A stretch of DNA of 64,000 bases. It comes from Natronosalvus rutilus. GTDB lineage: Archaea > Halobacteriota > Halobacteria > Halobacteriales > Natrialbaceae. Shown here one piece after another: positions 43,515 to 52,680 of this stretch. The stretch's first letter is position 1. Every line of letters begins with the position of its first letter. The stretch is taken from contig NZ_CP100355.1 of NCBI RefSeq assembly GCF_024204665.1, forward strand, positions 2,461,451 through 2,525,450, in the 5' to 3' direction. The notes beneath the pieces are model-generated. The model made no database searches. It saw only the letters and a list, made by a program, of their open reading frames with translations, and was not told the origin of the DNA. Both the position numbers and the translations under genes were made by a program.

Positions 43515-44375
43515 TCAGTCGCCGAGTTCGGAGGCGACGCTCTCCTCGCCGTCCTCGAGCGACGACGGTGCGTCCGTTTCGCCCTCGAACGTCTCGACGA
43601 CGCGCGTCGCCACGACGACGCTCCAGAGTCCGAGGACGAGGCCAGCGACGACGTCCGTGAGCCAGTGGATGCCGAGCACCATCGTCGACAGGACGACCGC
43701 CGTGGCCGTGATCGAGGACACGTAAAACCACAATGGGTACGTCTTCCGGGTTCGCCAGGCGAAGAGCGCGACGACGACCGCAAAGGACGTGTGGAGAGAC
43801 GGGAAGACGTCGGTGTTGGAGGACACGGCGGCCGTCAACGTCTGCGTCTCCGGGTAGATTTCGTACATCAACCCGGAGACGTGATGTGGCACTCGATTTC
43901 GAGGGCCGTAGGCGATAAAGAGCGTGTACAGAATCGCCCCGACGGCGTAGTTGAGGACGTAGGCGGTGAGGACTCCCTTGAGGTGCCGGCTCGAGGTGTG
44001 CACGAAGTACAGCACGAGCGGGACGACGAGCAGGTACGGGAATCCGAACATGTACATCGCCGAGAAGAAGGCGATGAGCGACTCGGGAACCGCTGCCTGC
44101 AGGTCGGCGACGAACAGCCCCTCGAGTTCGTACAGCGAGTCGGTGATGTCCCAGCCGAGCGCGCGCGAGATACGGAGACTGAGGTCGTTCGTCGCCTGTT
44201 TCGCCAGGAAAAAGAGCGCCGCCACGCCGAGGTACGGCGCGATTTCGACGAGCCGTCGGTCGAAGTCGGCGATGGCGTGACGGAACTGCTCGAGACTCGT
44301 GCTGAACGCACAGGTCGTGACGAGACCGGTTGCGACGATCAATCCAGTGACGAAGACGACGGTGAGGAGGGCCAT
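43515..44375 (-). CDS. PAP2-superfamily membrane phosphatase (Aur1/IPC-synthase-like)
   Basis: A 286-residue integral membrane protein with about six transmembrane helices. The second phosphatase motif is NTDVFPSLHTSFAVVV and the third is VLGIHWLTDVVAGLVLG, so His and Asp catalytic residues are present. It belongs to the PAP2_3 subgroup, which includes inositol-phosphorylceramide synthases. In archaea it may act on polyprenyl phosphate or a phospholipid head group, fitting the adjacent glycosylation genes. It is convergent with the flippase-like gene and divergent from the O-methyltransferase gene. Confidence 0.86.
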   Translation of the reverse strand: MALLTVVFVTGLIVATGLVTTCAFSTSLEQFRHAIADFDRRLVEIAPYLGVAALFFLAKQATNDLSLRISRALGWDITDSLYELEGLFVADLQAAVPESLIAFFSAMYMFGFPYLLVVPLVLYFVHTSSRHLKGVLTAYVLNYAVGAILYTLFIAYGPRNRVPHHVSGLMYEIYPETQTLTAAVSSNTDVFPSLHTSFAVVVALFAWRTRKTYPLWFYVSSITATAVVLSTMVLGIHWLTDVVAGLVLGLWSVVVATRVVETFEGETDAPSSLEDGEESVASELGD

Positions 44376-44604
44376 TGCGGATAGTTAGTGGAGGGATCGC
44401 GGAGTGGATGAACTGTCAACGGTGGGCGTTGAAACGTTTTGGGGAGATATATGCCGGGTGTGGCTCGAGAGGTGCCAATGTATCGTCATGTATTCGTATC
44501 AAATGGGGTCGTATATGGAAGTATCGATAGTCGGCCCCATCGATACGTCGTCCGGGCGCCCGTCTCACCCGGAGTTTTATTCGCGTCGCAGCGTATCACC
44601 GGCC

Positions 44605-45273
44605 ATGGTTGATGTTCTTGCAGACGAAATCGCCCGGTTCGTCCGGGCGACCGGCCCGGAACCGGACGAGACGCTCGTCGAGATGGACGAGTACGCGGCC
44701 GCCGAGGGCTTCCCCCACGTCGGTCCCGAAGTCGGCGGCTTCCTCCGCCTGATCGCTCGACTCGCCGACGCCGAGCGCATCTTCGAGTTCGGCTCCGGCT
44801 ACGGCTACTCCGCGTACTGGTTCGCCGAGGCGCTCCCCGACGACGGCGAAATCGTCCTCACCGAGGTCGACGCAGACGAACTCGAGCTGGCGAAGTCCTA
44901 CCTCGAGCGCGGCGGCTACGACGGCCTCGCCAGCTACGAACTCGGCGACGCGCTCGAGACGATCGAGGACTACGACGGACCGTTCGACGTCGCGTTGATC
45001 GACCACCAGAAACACCGCTACGCCGAGGCGTTCGAGGCCATCAGGCCGAAGCTCTCCATCGGTGGCGTGATCGTCGCGGACAACGCGATGCGAGCGGGGA
45101 TCATTCAGTTCGAGAAACTCCTCGAGGTCGTCGAGGGTGGCGATCCGGACGACGTCAATGAACACACTCAGGGCATTGCGACCTACCTCGAGACGGTTCG
45201 TGACGATCCGGACTTCGAAACCGTGGTGCTTCCGCTGGGGGAGGGAATCGCGGTGAGCTATCGGGTTCGATAG
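44605..45273 (+). CDS. SAM-dependent O-methyltransferase
   Basis: A 222-residue methyltransferase of the catechol/caffeoyl-CoA O-methyltransferase type. SAM motif I is IFEFGSGYGYSAYWFAEAL, the acidic residue that binds the ribose is in IVLTEVDADELELA, and the metal/substrate region is VALIDHQKHRYAEAFEAI and GGVIVADNAM. The ATG at 44605 is chosen because the open frame before it (back to 44404) is Cys- and Met-rich and poorly coding. Substrate unknown. It lies alone on the plus strand next to the divergent PAP2 gene. Confidence 0.88.
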   Translation: MVDVLADEIARFVRATGPEPDETLVEMDEYAAAEGFPHVGPEVGGFLRLIARLADAERIFEFGSGYGYSAYWFAEALPDDGEIVLTEVDADELELAKSYLERGGYDGLASYELGDALETIEDYDGPFDVALIDHQKHRYAEAFEAIRPKLSIGGVIVADNAMRAGIIQFEKLLEVVEGGDPDDVNEHTQGIATYLETVRDDPDFETVVLPLGEGIAVSYRVR

Positions 45274-45499
45274 CCGTGGCAGGCGGCGACGGCGGCGTCT
45301 CGAGTGTCGACTCCTGTATGGAGCAAGACACAGATTCGCGGGGGATTCGATGCGAATCGGCCTGAACCAGTACTATCGAATGTGCACCAATAAACTATTG
45401 TTTTTATAGTATAACCAATCGTCGACCAGCGGATCGGCACGGAGCGTCCCCATCTGTCGCTCGGGATCACTTCTCGAGATGGGGCGAAAAACGTCGGCG

Positions 45500-45949
45500 T
45501 TAGTAGTCGCAGTCCTGGTCGACGACGGATTCCTCGGCCGGAATCGCGTCAGTGCCGGCGTTGTACTCCTGGAAGGCGAGGAACGTCGTCGTCGAGGCGG
45601 CGCCCACGAGCGTCGCCCACGTGAGTGCGGTGAATCCGGCGACGACGCCGTCGGTGGGCGCCGGAAGGGCCGCGCCGGTCGTCTCGAGCCCCGGCAGGTG
45701 GAGGCCGGCGATGGCGATGAACGCGAGCCAGAGCCCGATCGAGAGGCGCGCCAGCGTCGGTCTGGAAACGCGTCGTGCGTAGCACGCGACGCCGTAGACG
45801 CCCACGACGGCGAGGGCGGCGCCCAGCGTCGTCTCGAGCGTCGTGGGTTCCAGAGAAGCGGTTCCTGCAGTTACCAGTCCCGAGACGCCGAAGGCGCCGA
45901 GGGACAGGGCGAGTAGGGGTCGAACCGAGTGTGTACGGAGGTCGCTCAC
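45500..45949 (-). CDS. Small hypothetical membrane protein
   Basis: About 149 residues (GTG start at 45949; the open frame reaches 45982) with four hydrophobic helices: LLALSLGAFGVSGLVTAG, TTLGAALAVVGVYGVACYA, LARLSIGLWLAFIAIAGL and DGVVAGFTALTWATLVGAAS. A short acidic tail with VVDQDCDY ends it. It resembles tetraspanning haloarchaeal proteins without assigned function. No catalytic residues stand out. It faces the ArfC gene on the same strand, 45 bases upstream of it, and an AT-rich patch (45400-45425) lies beyond its stop. Confidence 0.65.
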   Translation of the reverse strand: MSDLRTHSVRPLLALSLGAFGVSGLVTAGTASLEPTTLETTLGAALAVVGVYGVACYARRVSRPTLARLSIGLWLAFIAIAGLHLPGLETTGAALPAPTDGVVAGFTALTWATLVGAASTTTFLAFQEYNAGTDAIPAEESVVDQDCDY

Positions 45950-46027
45950 GTCGTGCACCGGTCGTTGGTGGGTGCAGAACACGGTGGGGTATATACCTGT
46001 TGGCTATCCCAGTGACGCGGGAACGAA

Positions 46028-46702
46028 TCACACAGCCGCGTCCGATTCGATTCGCCAGGACAGGACGACGCCCCCGTCGAGCCGTTCGACGGCCTCGAGT
46101 TCGAGTTCCGGAAAGTCCGCGACGTAGCCCTCGCCGTCTGCCACCGTCGGGGCGTCTCTTCCGCCGATGAGTCGCGGACCGACGAACACCCGCAACTCGT
46201 CGACCAGGTCGGCTTCGACCAGCGAGAAGATGAGTTCGCCGCCGCCCTCGACCATGATGGACTCGAGACCGGCCGACTCGAGGGCGGCGAATGCTTCGCG
46301 GAGGTCGACGCGGCCCGTTCCCGCGGGTACGACCGTCGCGCGCTCGGCGAGGGCATCGACGTTCTCGGTGGGTGCGTCCTCGGTCACGCAGACGTAGGTC
46401 TCGGCGGCGTCGTCGAGTACGGCCGAGTCGGTCGGCGTTCGCCCACGGGAGTCGACGACCACGCGGGCGGGCGACGGCGACTTACCAGCGTCGAGCCGTC
46501 GCTGCCGCCGTTCGTCGTCCTTGACGGTCAGGTGCGGGTCGTCGGCCAGCACCGTCCCGACGCCGACCACGACGGCGTCGCTCGCCGCCCGGAGCGCGTC
46601 CATCCGGTCGAAGTCCGCCTCGCCGCTGATGCGGACCTGTTCCCGTCGCCTCGAGGAGAGTTTCCCGTCGGCGCTCATCGCGGCGTTGACGACGACGTGC
46701 AT
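46028..46702 (-). CDS. arfC: 2,5-diamino-6-ribosylamino-pyrimidinone 5'-phosphate reductase
   Basis: A 224-residue NAD(P)H reductase of the RibD-C/Rib7 type. Archaea reduce the ribosyl side chain before deamination in riboflavin and F420 synthesis, and this stand-alone reductase does that step. Evidence: VVVNAAMSADGKLSSRRREQVRISG at the N-terminus, SDAVVVGVGTVLADDPHLTVK, ARVVVDSRGRTP, and LESIMVEGGGELIFSLVEADLVDELRVFVGP. The length matches the archaeal family. The presence of CofD in this window fits with F420-using archaea. Symbol by family, from memory. Confidence 0.85.
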   Translation of the reverse strand: MHVVVNAAMSADGKLSSRRREQVRISGEADFDRMDALRAASDAVVVGVGTVLADDPHLTVKDDERRQRRLDAGKSPSPARVVVDSRGRTPTDSAVLDDAAETYVCVTEDAPTENVDALAERATVVPAGTGRVDLREAFAALESAGLESIMVEGGGELIFSLVEADLVDELRVFVGPRLIGGRDAPTVADGEGYVADFPELELEAVERLDGGVVLSWRIESDAAV

Positions 46703-46802
46703 ACGCTCTCTCCGGAGCGGTGGGTAAAGAAAGCACCGCGAGGCCCATCAAACGTCGAGGATCGATCATCGGTCCGAAGAACGCGATGGAGTGCCGTGGC
46801 GC

Positions 46803-46979
46803 TCAGTGCCCGACGCCGAGGGGACGCTTGCAGTTCCGACAGAGGAATAGATCGCGGTTTCCGTAGAGGGTTAGTCCGTCCTCGTCCGGTTTCAGTTCGG
46901 TGACCTCGTGGCCCGCTTCCAGGTGTTCTCGTGAGCGAATCGTGTTCCCGCATTCCGGACAGGTCAGGGTATCGGCCAT
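46803..46979 (-). CDS. Small zinc-ribbon protein (58 residues)
   Basis: A minus-strand gene too short for standard length cut-offs. It reads MADTLTCPECGNTI at the start, then an acidic middle with NRDLFLCRNCKRPLGVGH at the end: two CxxC knuckles, about 38 residues apart, form a single zinc ribbon. Third codon positions are G/C-rich and the ATG is preceded by a plausible spacing to the next gene. This looks like a real, conserved-style haloarchaeal mini-protein of unknown function. It lies between the histidine kinase gene and arfC on the same strand. Confidence 0.7.
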   Translation of the reverse strand: MADTLTCPECGNTIRSREHLEAGHEVTELKPDEDGLTLYGNRDLFLCRNCKRPLGVGH

Positions 46980-47095
46980 GCTCGTTCAACGGGCTCGAGC
47001 GGTAAAGCGTTCACCGCAGCGAGGACCGTGACGAATAGCTCTGTTGAAACCCGTCGTGCCTGACAGTAGTTGACGTTAACAACGTGTGGTGCGAA

Positions 47096-48586
47096 TTAGT
47101 CGGTGGCAGTTTGAGTCATCGTCACGTTCTCGAATTCGAACCGAGCCCCACCAGTATCGCTCTTCGTCACCGAACACGTCCAACCGTACACGTCTGCTAA
47201 CTCTTTGACGAACGTCAACCCCAATCCCATCCCGGCTTCCGTGCTTGCCGTCGTATATCCCTCGTTGAAAATCTCATCGCGGTCGGCTGGAGGGATTCCG
47301 ACCCCATCGTCGGCAACGAAAAACCCGGTGGGAAGGTCACCGACTGTGATTGTAACGTCCGCCCCGCCATGTTTGACCGCATTCTCAAACAGATTCCGAA
47401 AGAGATGGCGGAGATACGTGCTATCAGCTTCTATCATCTGGTTTGCCGCCGTCTCCATTCTCGCTTCGGGGGCGTCCACCTCGTTCCACGTTTCCTGTGC
47501 CGTTTCCAGTACTGAGACTGGCGTTGGTTCAGACAGCGCGTCGCTCCCCCGCGTGATAACCAACATGGCGTCGATAATGTCTTCGATGCGGTCGAACGCT
47601 TCGGTGATGTACTCCTTCACCTCTGGTTTCGTTTCTGTCGGGAGTTGTCGACTGTAGATCTGGCCGATGCTAACGGGGTTCCGGAGTTCGTGGGCCAACA
47701 TTCCCGCGAACCTGTCCAGTCGTTCGTTCTGTTCGGTGAGTTGCTGTTCGCGTTCGTTACGCTCGGTTACGTCGCGTACAACGCCGACTCGCTCATAGTC
47801 GCCATCGTCCCGAATGATGGCAAATGAGGCTTCCGCCCGAACGGTTTCCCCGTCTGCGGTGTGAACGTCTGCCTCGAACTTGAGCGTCTCCTCCTCTTGC
47901 TCCTCATCAACGACCATCTGTTCTTGATAGTCGTACGCCGTTTCGACCGTCTCTTCGTCCACGACGAGCGAGCCATGGCTGCCGAGCAGTTCCTCGCGGT
48001 CGTAGCCGACCATCTCGCAGTAGGCGCTGTTGACCAGTGTGAAGTAGCCGTCTTCGTCCACGAGATAGATGCCATCGTTGACGGTCTCGACGATCGTTTC
48101 GTAGCGTTTGAGGTCGCGGTTCGCCCGTTCGAGTTTGCGGTTTGCCTGTTCGAGTTCACGCTGGCGGTCTTCAGCGTCTAACGCACGGGTTTTGGCCCGT
48201 GCATCCTTATACCCTAGTCCAAGCCCAGCAATGCTGGCGAGCGCCGGGAGCACGACGAAGCCAGCAATGAGGTCGTTGACGCCCCCCGTCAATGCGCTAA
48301 ACAGAACGATACTGAGCATGGCGCCGATGCCCCGGACACACCAACTGGCGATGTCTGCGTAGAGGTCGGGGCGGAGGTCGGTTCGTGGGAGACGATAGGC
48401 ACCAGATATGAGAACAATCCCACTTGCACCAAGTAGCACGCAATTGGTGAAGAGTTCGTCGAACGATCGGATGCCACCAACAGTGATGAGTGCGCATCCG
48501 ATAGCACCTGCGAGGTAGACACCTCCGAGACTGAAGATGAAACGCTGGCCTCCGATGTAGGTGATTCCCCGTGAGAAATACCCCAT
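47096..48586 (-). CDS. Membrane-bound PAS histidine kinase
   Basis: A 496-residue sensor kinase. Four to five hydrophobic segments occupy about residues 15-130, followed by a helical linker. A PAS domain is at about 165-290 (RYETIVETVNDGIYLVDEDGYF). The dimerisation/phosphoacceptor motif FAGMLAHELRNPVSIGQ carries the His (about 305). The ATPase domain has NLFENAVKHG (N-box), FVADDGVGIPP (G1) and GMGLGLTFVKELAD (G2). No receiver domain is attached and no response regulator gene is adjacent. Codon use is less GC-biased than in flanking genes, hinting at horizontal acquisition. The signal is unknown. Confidence 0.9.
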   Translation of the reverse strand: MGYFSRGITYIGGQRFIFSLGGVYLAGAIGCALITVGGIRSFDELFTNCVLLGASGIVLISGAYRLPRTDLRPDLYADIASWCVRGIGAMLSIVLFSALTGGVNDLIAGFVVLPALASIAGLGLGYKDARAKTRALDAEDRQRELEQANRKLERANRDLKRYETIVETVNDGIYLVDEDGYFTLVNSAYCEMVGYDREELLGSHGSLVVDEETVETAYDYQEQMVVDEEQEEETLKFEADVHTADGETVRAEASFAIIRDDGDYERVGVVRDVTERNEREQQLTEQNERLDRFAGMLAHELRNPVSIGQIYSRQLPTETKPEVKEYITEAFDRIEDIIDAMLVITRGSDALSEPTPVSVLETAQETWNEVDAPEARMETAANQMIEADSTYLRHLFRNLFENAVKHGGADVTITVGDLPTGFFVADDGVGIPPADRDEIFNEGYTTASTEAGMGLGLTFVKELADVYGWTCSVTKSDTGGARFEFENVTMTQTATD

Positions 48587-48845
48587 TGAGCGCTGTATTG
48601 TATCAGGGTGTTATGAGGATTTGGATTCGTCGTCGGTCAATCTACGCTCTGTATCGGGCACAGTCGATGCAATCCTATCAGCGAAGATAAATTATAACAA
48701 ATACAGGCAAATCGAGAGCGGCGGAAACGCTAGGGGGACACGGCGGTTCGACCCGCCCAGTTACGATCCCCGGGCCCTCGTTGGCGACGTTCACTTTCAC
48801 TCCGTTGCGGGAACGTTTTTTACCCTCCCGTTCGAAGGGAAGTCG

Positions 48846-50141
48846 ATGGATATCGATACCCATGCCGAGGATCTCGCCTCCGATCTCGGTGTTGACAAAG
48901 AGGAGGTCAAAGCAGACCTGCAGAACCTACTCGAGTACAGCGTCCCGCTCGAGGAGGCCACCCAGAGCCTCCGTCGAAAGTACGGCGACGGCTCGAGTGG
49001 CGGCTCGAGCGGCACGCCTTCGGCCAGAGACGTCGGGGATATCACGCCCGACGACGGCTCCGTGACGGTCACCGGGGTCGTCCTGAGCGCGGGCGAACGG
49101 TCGATCCGTTACCAGGGCTCGGACCACGTCATCGTCGAGGGCGAGCTCGCCGACGAAACCGGTGTGATCGACTTCACCGCCTGGGAGGACTTCGGCCTCT
49201 CGCCGGGCGACACGATCACCGCGGGCAACGCCGGCGTCCGCGAGTGGGACGGCGAACCCGAACTCAACCTCGGGGAGAGCACCTCGCTGTCGTTCCTCGA
49301 GGAGCCCCTGGAAATCCCCTACGAGGTCGGCGGCGACGCCAATCTCGCCGACCTTCGGACGGGCGACCGCGCGAAGACGATCGAGGTCGCCGTCCTCGAG
49401 TGCGAGGAGCGCACGATCAACGGTCGAGACGGCGAAACCGAGATCCTCAGCGGGGTCTTCGGTGACGAGAGTGGCCGACTACCGTTCACGAACTGGGACC
49501 CGGTTCCAGAAATCGAGGAGGGCGCCTCGATTCGCATCGAGAACGCCTACATCCGCGAGTTCCGCGGCGTGCCCGAAGTGAACGTCTCGGAATTCTCGAC
49601 GGTGACGGCGCTCGAGACGGACGTCGACGTCGGTTCCGACGCACCCAGACTCCCCATCGGAGAGGCCGTCGCGACCGGAGGCGTCTACGACGTGGAACTC
49701 GTCGGGAACCTGCTGGCCGTCCGCGACGGCTCCGGGCTGATCCAGCGCTGTCCCGAGTGCAATCGCGTGGTCCAGAAGGGGCAGTGTCGGACCCACGGCA
49801 ACGTCGACGGCGTCGACGACCTCCGGGTGAAGGCGATCCTGGACGACGGCACCGGCGCCGTGACGGTGGTCCTGGACGACGAACTCACCGAAGAGGTTTA
49901 CGGCGGCGACCTCGAGGACGCGAAGGACGAGGCCCGCGAGGCGATGGACCAGGAGGCCGTCGCGGACACCATCCGGGAGAACGTCGTCGGCACGGAGTAC
50001 CGCGTTCGCGGTCACCTCTCGGTCGACGAGTACGGTGCGAACCTGGACGCCAGCACATTCGAGGAGAGCGACGACGACCCGGTCGAGCGGGCGAAAACGC
50101 TACTCGACGGTCGTGACCGCGGGACGGAGGTGGACGCATGA
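48846..50141 (+). CDS. rpa1: Replication protein A, large-type single-strand DNA-binding protein
   Basis: A 431-residue RPA with several OB folds (about 70-165, 175-285 and 290-400). The first OB shows VTVTGVVLSAGERSIRYQGSD and VIDFTAWEDFGLSPGDTI; the second has FGDESGRLPFTNWDPVPEIEEG. A zinc finger at about 310 is CPECNRVVQKGQCRTHG. The start MDIDTHAEDLASDLGV begins a helical N-region; the open frame upstream to 48561 is not coding-like. It heads the operon with RPAP and a phosphoesterase, the gene order known for the haloarchaeal rpa1 cluster (from memory). A T-rich patch about 30 bases before the ATG may be the TATA element. Confidence 0.88.
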   Translation: MDIDTHAEDLASDLGVDKEEVKADLQNLLEYSVPLEEATQSLRRKYGDGSSGGSSGTPSARDVGDITPDDGSVTVTGVVLSAGERSIRYQGSDHVIVEGELADETGVIDFTAWEDFGLSPGDTITAGNAGVREWDGEPELNLGESTSLSFLEEPLEIPYEVGGDANLADLRTGDRAKTIEVAVLECEERTINGRDGETEILSGVFGDESGRLPFTNWDPVPEIEEGASIRIENAYIREFRGVPEVNVSEFSTVTALETDVDVGSDAPRLPIGEAVATGGVYDVELVGNLLAVRDGSGLIQRCPECNRVVQKGQCRTHGNVDGVDDLRVKAILDDGTGAVTVVLDDELTEEVYGGDLEDAKDEAREAMDQEAVADTIRENVVGTEYRVRGHLSVDEYGANLDASTFEESDDDPVERAKTLLDGRDRGTEVDA

Positions 50142-51793
50142 GTTCGAATTCGGACGAGGAGGTGCCGGGACGCGAGGTCGCCTACCGGGTCTTCGCAGCG
50201 GAATTCGACGACGCCGACTACTCCCACGCCGAGAGCGACGAGGAGCGGGCGCCGAACTACGTCATCACCCCGACCGGAGCGCGACTCAACCGGATGTTCG
50301 TCGTCGGGGCGCTCACGGAGGTCACGGCGGTCAACGACGAGATGCTCCGCGCACGCGTCGTCGATCCGACCGGGGCGTTCGTCGTCTACGCCGGTCAGTA
50401 CCAGCCCGACGAACTCGCCTTCCTCGAGCGGATCGACCCGCCGGCGTTCGTGGCCGTCACGGGCAAGGCACGCACGTTCCAGCCCGACGATTCGGACGTC
50501 GTCTACACGTCGATTCGCCCCGAGAGCATCGCCACGGTCGACCCCGAGACGCGGGAGCGCTGGGTGGTGTCGGCAGCCGAACAGACCCTCGAGCGCGTCG
50601 GCACCTACGCGGCGGCAGCCGACCTCGAGGCCTCGGGTGACGCGCTCGAGACGGCCCTGCGCGAGGCGGGCGTCGAACGCGGCCTCGCCGCCGGCATCCC
50701 GCTCGCCCAGGACCACTACGGGACCACGCCCGCCTACCTCGAGGGCGTTCGCGACCTCGCGCTCGATGCAGCAGCAGTCGTGGCCGGCGACAGAGACGAG
50801 GTGCGCGGATTGAACCGACAGCCGAGCGATTCGCAACCGAGTGCGCCGAGTTTCGCCGCGCTGGCGAGCGCCGAGTCCGTCGACCTTGACGTGGACGTGG
50901 ACGTGGACGTAGACGTCGACGGCGACAGCGACCTCGAGGATGCCGCTGCTCGGGATGAGAGCGAACCCGAGGCGCCGGCGGCAGCCGAAACCACAGACTC
51001 CGCGGTGACGACCGACACCGGGACCGAATCCGCCGGCCTCGAGGCCGACGACCCCAGCGGAGACGACGAACTGGGTGACTTCGACGCCGGAGAATCGGAT
51101 TCGACCGCCGACGAACTCGGCGATTTCGACGCCGGCGTCGAGGCCGATACCGAGGACGAGGTTGCCACCGCCGAGGAATCGGGTTCGACGGCCGACGATG
51201 GATCCGTTGACGATGAGTCCGTCGACGAGGAATCCGTCGACATCGGCCAGAACGGGGACCTCGAGGAAGACGAACTCGAAGATGCCTCCGGCATGTACGA
51301 GATGGACGACGAGGAGCGCGAGCAACTCGAGGCCGAGTTCGGGACCGAGTTTTCGACGGGAGCAGACGTCGACGAGCCGGGTGAGGCAGATATCGACGTG
51401 CCAGCGGGCGATGAGTCGGTCGAGGACGTCGAAGACGACGAAGTGGAACCCGAAGTCGACGAAGAAGAGAGTGCCGAGGAGGCCGAGGAAATCGGCGACG
51501 ACGAAGAAGGCGACGGGATCGACGAATCAGATGGAGAAGAGGAATCCGAGGAAGCCAACGACAGCGACGACGATGAGGAGGAGACCGACCTCGAGGACGT
51601 AGACCTTCAGGACCTCGTCGTCGAGACGATGACGGACCTCGACGACGGCGAGGGTGCGGATCGCTCGGCCGTGATCGACACCGTCAGCGACGAGACCGGC
51701 GCCGACGAGGACGACGTCGAGGAGGCCATCGACGACGCCCTGATGGGCGGGCAGTGTTACGAGCCCGGTGACGGCAAACTGAAGGCAATCTGA
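50138..51793 (+). CDS. rpap1: RPA-associated protein with very long acidic region
   Basis: A 551-residue protein whose first 200 residues are an OB-fold domain of the COG3390/RPAP type (NYVITPTGARLNRMFVVGALTE, VVDPTGAFVVYAGQYQP). A long acidic, Asp/Glu/Ser-rich segment follows (about 240-490), including a DVDVDVDVDVDGD run. The last 60 residues resemble a winged-helix tail (DLVVETMTDL, ..., GGQCYEPGDGKLKAI). The ATG overlaps the stop of the RPA gene by 4 bases, so stoichiometric co-translation is likely. It forms a complex with RPA in haloarchaea by established knowledge of the family. Confidence 0.85.
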   Translation: MSSNSDEEVPGREVAYRVFAAEFDDADYSHAESDEERAPNYVITPTGARLNRMFVVGALTEVTAVNDEMLRARVVDPTGAFVVYAGQYQPDELAFLERIDPPAFVAVTGKARTFQPDDSDVVYTSIRPESIATVDPETRERWVVSAAEQTLERVGTYAAAADLEASGDALETALREAGVERGLAAGIPLAQDHYGTTPAYLEGVRDLALDAAAVVAGDRDEVRGLNRQPSDSQPSAPSFAALASAESVDLDVDVDVDVDVDGDSDLEDAAARDESEPEAPAAAETTDSAVTTDTGTESAGLEADDPSGDDELGDFDAGESDSTADELGDFDAGVEADTEDEVATAEESGSTADDGSVDDESVDEESVDIGQNGDLEEDELEDASGMYEMDDEEREQLEAEFGTEFSTGADVDEPGEADIDVPAGDESVEDVEDDEVEPEVDEEESAEEAEEIGDDEEGDGIDESDGEEESEEANDSDDDEEETDLEDVDLQDLVVETMTDLDDGEGADRSAVIDTVSDETGADEDDVEEAIDDALMGGQCYEPGDGKLKAI

Positions 51794-51797
51794 GCCG

Positions 51798-52655
51798 ATG
51801 GTCCGCCTCGAGCCCGTACCCGACGAACCGGCGGCCGTCGCGGAGCTGGACGACGAGCGCGCGCTCGTGGTCGCGGACTACCACGCCGGCTACGAGGTCG
51901 GGTTGCGCTACGAGCGCGGCGTCGACGTCCCCAGTCGAGCGGCCGAGCGTCGAACCCGACTATGCTCGCTGCTCGAGCGAACCGCCGCGAATCGGCTGAT
52001 CGTCCTCGGCGACCTGATGCACGCCATCGGCGACCCAGGCGGCGCGGAGCGAGGCGAACTCGAGGTGCTGTTCGAGTCGCTTCCCGACGGCGTCTCGGTG
52101 ACGCTGGTCCGGGGCAACCACGACGGAGCCATCGAGGGGTGGCTGGGGGCGGGGTACGACGAACCTGGCGGCCTCGAGAACCACGACGGCGACGACAGCG
52201 GCTCCGTCGAGGGCAAACTGGGCGGTACACCCCTTCGGATCACGGACGGCACCGGCGTCCGTATCGATGGTCTCGGCTGCTGTCACGGTCACACCTGGCC
52301 CGACCGATCGGTGCTCGAGGCCGACATCGTCTGCCTCGGCCACGAACACCCCACCGTCCGACTCGAGGACGACGTCGGCGGCGCCCGCGTCGAGCGCGTC
52401 TGGCTTCGCGGACGCCTCGACCCCGCTCCGTTTCGTGGACGCGACGGCGAGGCCTACGACGGACTGCCGTGGCTCGAGGGCGACGCAGACCCGCCCGAGG
52501 TCGTGGTCGTGCCGGCGTTCAACGACCTGGCGGGCGGGACGTGGACCAACCGCGAGAACCAGTCGTTTCTCGCACCGTTTTTGCCGAAGGCCCTCGCCTC
52601 GACGGAGTCGTACCTGCTCGACGGCACTCGACTCGGGCCCTACCAGCGCGTGTGA
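51798..52655 (+). CDS. Calcineurin-like metallophosphoesterase of the RPA operon
   Basis: A 285-residue phosphoesterase. Metal-binding motifs are ALVVADYHAGYE (D-x-H), LIVLGDLMHAIG (GD), TLVRGNHDGAIEG (GNHD), GCCHGHTWP and LGHEHPTVRLED (GH-x-H). The gene begins 4 bases after RPAP. The third position of haloarchaeal rpa operons is commonly such a phosphoesterase, suggesting a nucleic-acid or nucleotide substrate, though its activity is not proved. The C-terminal region includes VVVPAFNDLAGGTWTNR, typical of this subgroup. Confidence 0.88.
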   Translation: MVRLEPVPDEPAAVAELDDERALVVADYHAGYEVGLRYERGVDVPSRAAERRTRLCSLLERTAANRLIVLGDLMHAIGDPGGAERGELEVLFESLPDGVSVTLVRGNHDGAIEGWLGAGYDEPGGLENHDGDDSGSVEGKLGGTPLRITDGTGVRIDGLGCCHGHTWPDRSVLEADIVCLGHEHPTVRLEDDVGGARVERVWLRGRLDPAPFRGRDGEAYDGLPWLEGDADPPEVVVVPAFNDLAGGTWTNRENQSFLAPFLPKALASTESYLLDGTRLGPYQRV

Positions 52656-52680
52656 AAACTGTCAATCGTCGACCGCGAAC

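Noticed and set aside
47040-47095. ctctgttgaaaccc near the histidine kinase stop, reminiscent of insertion-sequence ends
   Set aside because: No matching inverted copy, target duplication or transposase frame is present nearby.
48720-48775. Segment with a ggttcgaccc word that looks like a tRNA T-loop
   Set aside because: No acceptor, D or anticodon stems could be assembled around it.
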